The notes under the pieces are model-generated. The model made no database searches. It was not told the origin of the DNA and saw only the letters and a program-made list of their open reading frames with translations. Source: Pseudolysinimonas_A sp947085045 (GTDB taxonomy: Bacteria > Actinomycetota > Actinomycetes > Actinomycetales > Microbacteriaceae). Taken from it: DNA of 64,000 nucleotides. Below are positions 58,246 through 64,000 of this stretch, piece after piece; position 1 is the stretch's first letter; each line of letters begins with the position of its first letter. The stretch lies in assembly GCA_947085045.1 (NCBI GenBank), contig CAMTUU010000008.1, positions 1 to 64,000 of the forward strand. Reading direction: 5' to 3'. A program made the position numbers and the translations under genes.

Positions 58246-59027
58246 CAGAAGACCGGCAGGTCCAGCCGTTGCTTGAAGACCGAGTAGCCGTCGTCCACGT
58301 GCACGACGGTGCCGTTGATCGCGTTGGACTCATCGGACGCCAGGAACGCCACGACATCCGCGATCTCCTCAGGGGCGGTCATCGTGTTGCGCAGCTGCTC
58401 GGAGGCGAAGGTCGCCTTGAGGTCGTCGCTGAACTGGTTGATGATGGCCGTGCCGACGCGGCCAGGGGTGATCGCGACGACCCGGATGCCGTACTCGGCG
58501 AGCTCGTACGCCGCCGAGCGGGTAAACGAGATGACGGCGGCCTTCGCGGCGCTGTAGGTGAACGAGAGCTCCGCCGCCTGCTCGCCGTAGATCGACGAGG
58601 TGTTGACGATGACGCCGCGGGTGCCCTGCTTCACGAACTGGCGGGCGGCGGCGAGGATGCCGAAGTAGACGCCGTCCTGGTCGACCCGGATCATCGGGTC
58701 GTAGTCGACGGCGGGGTCGTGCTGCAGCAGCGGCTTGCCGCCGGCGATCCCCGCATTGTTGAAGATCATGTCGATCGGGCCGAGGGTGTCGACCGCGGTC
58801 TGCACCATGGCGGCCGTCTGCGCGTAGTCGGAGACGTCGACGCGGGTCGCGGCGAATCGTCCCTCGAAGCCGCCGGCCGATAGCTCGGCGACGAACGCGG
58901 TCGCCGCCTCGAGGTTGATGTCGGCGACGAGCACGCTCGCGCCTTCGCGGGCGAACTTCTGCACCGTCGCCCGCCCGATGCCGCTGGCGCCCCCGGTGAT
59001 GATGGCGACTCTGCCTGTCAAACGCAT
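58245..59027 (-). CDS. Short-chain dehydrogenase/reductase
   Basis: A 260-residue SDR enzyme: TGGASGIGRATV for the cofactor, NNAGIAGG, catalytic Ser in VNTSSIYGE, and Tyr/Lys in FTYSAAKAAVISF. VLVADIN suggests NAD preference. I chose ATG 59027 with GAGAGAG upstream. Within this operon it would oxidise a polyol or sugar alcohol; the substrate is unknown. Confidence 0.9.
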   Translation of the reverse strand: MRLTGRVAIITGGASGIGRATVQKFAREGASVLVADINLEAATAFVAELSAGGFEGRFAATRVDVSDYAQTAAMVQTAVDTLGPIDMIFNNAGIAGGKPLLQHDPAVDYDPMIRVDQDGVYFGILAAARQFVKQGTRGVIVNTSSIYGEQAAELSFTYSAAKAAVISFTRSAAYELAEYGIRVVAITPGRVGTAIINQFSDDLKATFASEQLRNTMTAPEEIADVVAFLASDESNAINGTVVHVDDGYSVFKQRLDLPVF

Positions 59028-59122
59028 GATGTCGTGCTCTCTCTCGAACGATGCCGCGCAGCGCGGCGGAGGACGACCGGGAGCGGCGGGAAGCCGCCCC
59101 CGGTCGGATGCGGGATCGGTTA

Positions 59123-60109
59123 TCACAACTTGTCGGACGGGGTGATGTCCTTGGCGTTCTCCTTGGTCACGAGGACCGTGGCAACCGCCGAATAGTTCGA
59201 CGACGGCAGCGAGCCGTCGGCACGGTAGGCCTCGACCGCGGCGACCACGTCGTCGAGGATCGACGGCCAGGGCTGCTCGATCGTGGCGAGGAACGCGCCA
59301 TCGGCCTGGATCGCGGCGATCGACTCGCTGACCGCGTCGACACCGGTGACCTTGGCGTCCTCACCGGCTTCTTCGATTGCCTTGGCGGCGCCGAGCGCCG
59401 CGTCGTCCCAGCCGACCCAGACGCCGTCGAGCTTGCCGGGGTTAGCCGCGATGTAGTCCGCGACCAGGGCGAGCGCCTCGGTGCGACCCGTCGCCGGCGA
59501 TGTCACCTTCTGGATCTCCCCTCCCGCGATGGTCGCACCGGCGGCGATGAGGGCCTTCTCGGCGAGACTCGCACGCAGGCGGATGCCGGGGTGCGGGTCG
59601 TGGCCGATGACCATGATGTTGGCGCCGTCGAGTCCGCCGACCGCCTCGTCGAGGGCGCCGACCGTCTGGTCGACGATGCCCTGCTGGTCGGTCGTGATGT
59701 TCAGCGCGAAGGCGTCGGTCGCGGCCGTGGCGCTGTCCATCGCGAAGATCGGGATCTCGGCGTCGTTCGCGGCGGTGATGATCGAGCCGATCGAGCCCTC
59801 GTCGGTGTACCCGTCGAGGATGACGTCGGCGCCCTGGCCGATCGCGCTCTCGACCGCGGGATTCATCTTCTGGAAGTCGAAGTCGCCCTGGATCATGGTG
59901 AGATCCCAGCCGAGCTCCTCGGCCTTGGCGGTGACGGCCTGCACCCACCAGGCGCCGACCGGGGTCTGGTTGCCGGAGGTGAAGGCGATCACCTTGAAGG
60001 TGCCGTCGTCACTTCCGGAGGCGCCGCCCGTCGAGCATCCGGTGAGGACCAGCGCCGCGGATGCGGCGAGAGCCAGGGTGGCCGCGAGGGCCGTGTTCTT
60101 CTTACGCAC
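59123..60109 (-). CDS. Sugar ABC transporter substrate-binding lipoprotein (RbsB-type)
   Basis: A 328-residue lipoprotein: lipobox LTGC (C25), then a type I periplasmic binding fold with FTSGNQTPVGAWW, GQGADVILDGYTDEG, the hinge segment AMDSATAATDAF and a late IEQPWPSI. It should bind a pentose, tetritol or related sugar. A strong AAAGGAG precedes GTG 60109. It works with the permease and double ATPase upstream. Confidence 0.93.
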   Translation of the reverse strand: MRKKNTALAATLALAASAALVLTGCSTGGASGSDDGTFKVIAFTSGNQTPVGAWWVQAVTAKAEELGWDLTMIQGDFDFQKMNPAVESAIGQGADVILDGYTDEGSIGSIITAANDAEIPIFAMDSATAATDAFALNITTDQQGIVDQTVGALDEAVGGLDGANIMVIGHDPHPGIRLRASLAEKALIAAGATIAGGEIQKVTSPATGRTEALALVADYIAANPGKLDGVWVGWDDAALGAAKAIEEAGEDAKVTGVDAVSESIAAIQADGAFLATIEQPWPSILDDVVAAVEAYRADGSLPSSNYSAVATVLVTKENAKDITPSDKL

Positions 60110-60193
60110 TTGACTACTCCTTTGTTGTAATTGCGCTTCTACTTGGGTGATGCGGGGCGGGGTGACCGCCGCTGTCGGGGACGGCGCGGTGCG

Positions 60194-61189
60194 CTACCGA
60201 CCCCGGGTCCTGAGGGAGGAGAGCGTCACGGCCGCGATGATGATGAGGCCCGTGACGACCTGCTGGATGTAGGCGTTGACGCCGAGGATGTTGAGCCCGT
60301 TGCTCATCACGCCGATGATCGCGACGCCGACCATCGTGCCGACGAGGTTGGCGCGGCCGGAGCGGATGACGGTCATGCCGAGGAAGACCGCCGCGACGGA
60401 GAACATCATGTTGTCGCCGCCCTGGACGGCGCTCGCGCTGCCCAGCCGGGCGGCGAGCAGGATGCCGCCGATCGCGGAGATCAGTCCGGCCGCCGTGAAC
60501 GCGAGCATCCGCGCCCGCCGCACGTTGACGCCGGAGAGCCGGGAAACCTCGACGTTTCCGCCCACGGCATGCCAGCCGCGGCCGATCGTCGTGAACCGCA
60601 GGATCACCCAGAGCACCACCGAGATGCCGACGGCGATGTAGACCGGCATCGGGATCTCGAGCAGCCGACCCTGCCCGAGCTCGTTGAACTCCGGCGGGAG
60701 GCTGAACAGCGTCGTGCCTTTCGTCACGAGATACGCCAACCCGACGACCGACGTCATCGAAGCGAGTGTCGCGACGAACGCCGACAGGTTCACGTAGGCG
60801 ATGAGCACCCCGTTGACGAGCCCGACGAGCAGCCCGGCGATCATCGCGACGAGGATCGACGTCCAGATCGGCGTGCCCGAGATCATCATCGAGGCGGCGA
60901 CCGCTCCGGCGAGGCTCGAGGTGGCGCCGACCGAGAGGTCGAAGTCGCCGACGACCATGACGAGCGTCTGGGCCCCGGCGATGATCGCGAGGATGGACAC
61001 CTGGTACAGGATGTTCTTCACGTTGACGAAGGTCAGGAACACGTCGGGCCGCATCGCGAAGAAGAACACGATCAGCACGATGAGGGCGACGACGGTGCCG
61101 CCCTGCAGCAGCGTGCGGCCGACCGTGCCGAGCCGGTTCGGGGAGGTCGACGAGCCCGACGACGTCGGGTCTTCGGTGGTGAGCGTCAT
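60194..61189 (-). CDS. Sugar ABC transporter permease (RbsC-type)
   Basis: A 331-residue permease with eight to ten helices. GDFDLSVGATSSLAGAVAA and FVATLASMTSVVGLAY are RbsC/XylH hallmarks, and SGVNVRRARMLAFTAAG is the ATPase-coupling region. I chose ATG 61189, which is 1 nt after the ATPase stop; the longer frame would overlap that gene. Confidence 0.92.
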   Translation of the reverse strand: MTLTTEDPTSSGSSTSPNRLGTVGRTLLQGGTVVALIVLIVFFFAMRPDVFLTFVNVKNILYQVSILAIIAGAQTLVMVVGDFDLSVGATSSLAGAVAASMMISGTPIWTSILVAMIAGLLVGLVNGVLIAYVNLSAFVATLASMTSVVGLAYLVTKGTTLFSLPPEFNELGQGRLLEIPMPVYIAVGISVVLWVILRFTTIGRGWHAVGGNVEVSRLSGVNVRRARMLAFTAAGLISAIGGILLAARLGSASAVQGGDNMMFSVAAVFLGMTVIRSGRANLVGTMVGVAIIGVMSNGLNILGVNAYIQQVVTGLIIIAAVTLSSLRTRGR

Positions 61190-61190
61190 G

Positions 61191-62686
<1,496 letters not shown>

Positions 62687-62690
<4 letters not shown>

Positions 62691-63751
62691 GGACGCACCT
62701 CGTCGACGAGGTCGTTGCAGCGGATGACGACCTTCGGATGCTTCCCCGAGACGTGCGCCTCGAACGCGGCGACCGCGTCGTCGAAGTCGAAGACGGCGTC
62801 GGTGAACTCCGCCAGTCGCAGCTGCGGCAGGATCTGCAGCGCCCGCGGGAAGGCGTACGGCGAGACGAAGACGCCGGTGAGCGTGAGTTCCTTGAGGTAC
62901 AGGTAGTCGGAGAGGTTGAGTGGCAGCTCGAAGTCGTGCGGGTACATCGCGCCGTAGACGACGGTGCCCCCGCGGGCGGCCGCGTCGAGCAGCCCGCGCA
63001 CGGCGTGGGTCGAGCCGGAGGCGTCGATGACGACGTCGTAGCCGAGACCGCCGGTGATCTGCGCGACCCGCGTGGCCTGGTTTTCCCCGATCGGATCGAT
63101 GACGTGCTCGGCTCCAGAGCGCAGCGCCATGGCCCGGCGCTCGGCGATCGGCTCGGCGAGGGTCAGCGAGGTGGCGCCGTACATCTTCATGACCTGCAGC
63201 GCGAGCTGGCCGATCGGGCCGCCGCCGCAGACGAGCACCCGGTCGCCGGGGCGCACGCGCGTCTTGTCGGCGATGCGCACGGCGACCGAGACGGGTTCGA
63301 GCAGGCAGCCCTCGAGCAGGCTGACCGTATCCGGCAGCACGTAGACCTGGGACTCGTGCCAGGTGATCGTCTCGGCCATTCCGGGACGGTTGTAGTCCTG
63401 GATGTTGTCGCAGAACTGCTGACGGCCGTCGCGGCAGGCACGGCACGAGCCGCAGAAGCGCAGGAAGTTGCCCGCGACGCGGTCGCCGACCTTGACCCCG
63501 GTGCGCACGGACTCGCCGACCGCCTCGACGACGCCCGAGAGCTCGTGGCCGAGGCCGATCGGCACGTCGGTGCCGAAGAAGCCCTCGGCGAGGTGCGGGT
63601 CGGAGCCGCAGATCGCCGAGTAGGCGACGCGGATCCGCACGTCTTCGGGACCGAGGTCGTGCGACGGCAGGTCGACGATGCCGATCCGGCCGCGGGCATC
63701 CTCATCGCGTTCGCGCAGGCTGCCGATCTTGGTGACCGCTACTGTCCTCAT
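62687..63751 (-). CDS. Zinc-binding polyol dehydrogenase (sorbitol/idonate type)
   Basis: A 354-residue medium-chain dehydrogenase. Catalytic zinc site: AICGSDPHL and GHELSG. Structural zinc: CGSCRACRDGRQQFC. Cofactor: VCGGGPIGQLALQVMKMYG. It probably oxidises a sugar alcohol to a ketose that the epimerase and transketolase act on. It starts 34 nt after the transketolase stop. Confidence 0.9.
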
Positions 63752-63785
63752 GAAGCTCTCCGTCGAGTTCGAGGGTGGATGTCTG

Positions 63786-64000
63786 TCAGGACTTGGTGAT
63801 GACGCGTCGCGTCGCCGCGATCGTGGCTTCCAAGCCGTAGCCGTGCTTGTCGCGCAGCTGCTCGTCTTCGCCGAAGCCGGCGTAGACCTGGGGGATGCCG
63901 AGCCGCTCGAACGCCTTCAGCGCGACACCGCGGTCGGCGAGCACGTCGGCGATCCGGGTGGCGAGACCGCCGTAGGCGAGGTGGTCCTCGAGCACCACGA
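63786..64000 (-). CDS. Transketolase C-terminal subunit, 3' part (runs off window)
   Basis: The visible 70 residues match the end of a transketolase C-terminal domain (VLEDHLAYGGLATRIADVL, FGEDEQLRDKHGYG). Because catabolic gene clusters often encode transketolase as two half-subunits, this is probably the separate C-terminal chain, but a full-length enzyme cannot be excluded. The first Met seen is internal; the start lies beyond base 64000. Confidence 0.85.
   Translation of the reverse strand, partial: VVLEDHLAYGGLATRIADVLADRGVALKAFERLGIPQVYAGFGEDEQLRDKHGYGLEATIAATRRVITKS

Overview
The window is about 64 kb of very GC-rich chromosomal DNA from an actinobacterium, most likely Microbacteriaceae (Microbacterium/Leifsonia type). 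The reasons are the codon use, the frequent GTG starts and 4-nt ATGA/GTGA overlaps, the SigK/RskA pair, DUF6907 and DUF6350 proteins, SufS-SufU, a UvrD/PcrA helicase, and gene orders shared with Mycobacterium tuberculosis (ppk1 beside a MutT1-like gene; uvrD1-sucC-sucD-perM-purN-purH). There is no rRNA, CRISPR array, prophage or insertion sequence. One tRNA gene is present.

Layout. 0-5.6 kb is a phosphate block: the end of ppk1, a Nudix/histidine-phosphatase fusion, and pstSCAB behind a phased array of PHO-box half-sites. 5.8-7.2 kb holds an ECF sigma factor (SigK type) and its RskA-type anti-sigma, with a candidate self-recognised promoter. 7.5-13.9 kb is mixed housekeeping: an XRE regulator with an unknown partner, DUF6907, tRNA-Lys, a stress PNPOx, a VIT protein, and an aldose epimerase divergent from a galactokinase-like gene. 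14-16.3 kb is glyA-folD behind a ZTP riboswitch. 16.3-18.0 kb has an isochorismatase and an MFS exporter. 18-26.8 kb is an amino-sugar cluster: nagA, nagB, a ROK kinase, a GH3 glycosidase, an ABC sugar importer and a ROK repressor. 26.9-29.8 kb is a compact flavin electron-transfer cassette (FMN lipoprotein, ApbE, and a membrane/ferredoxin-reductase fusion). 29.9-36 kb carries sufS-sufU, Nudix, YdeI-like, alcohol dehydrogenase, icd, GNAT and an alkyltransferase-like gene. 36-44 kb has a heterodimeric ABC exporter, purH-purN and a PerM-like protein. 44-49.2 kb contains a secreted peptidase, an inserted wHTH-nucleotidyltransferase/HEPN-like gene pair with a gene remnant, and sucCD. 49.5-57.3 kb is housekeeping (aldo/keto reductase, RNase H, PcrA, GDPD, Bax1-I). 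57.4-64 kb is a polyol/ketose catabolic operon with an Rbs-type ABC importer, two dehydrogenases, an epimerase and the end of a transketolase subunit.

Regulation visible in the sequence. At least a dozen single genes have TAnnnT exactly 6-7 nt before the start codon, the signature of leaderless mRNAs. Two divergent pairs (galM/galK-like, GDPD/DUF4190) have overlapping back-to-back -10 boxes, and a third pair is packed into 32 bp. icd and sucCD share an 18-bp palindrome resembling TamR-type MarR operators, which suggests a common TCA-cycle regulator. A perfect 12-bp inverted repeat before the secreted peptidase appears to be at once a terminator, a promoter and a ribosome-binding region.

The two best candidates for under-described biology are the flavinylated electron-transfer cassette (26.9-29.8 kb) and the nucleotidyltransferase/HEPN-like module (45.6-46.7 kb). 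All functional names come from reading motifs by eye; no database search was run.
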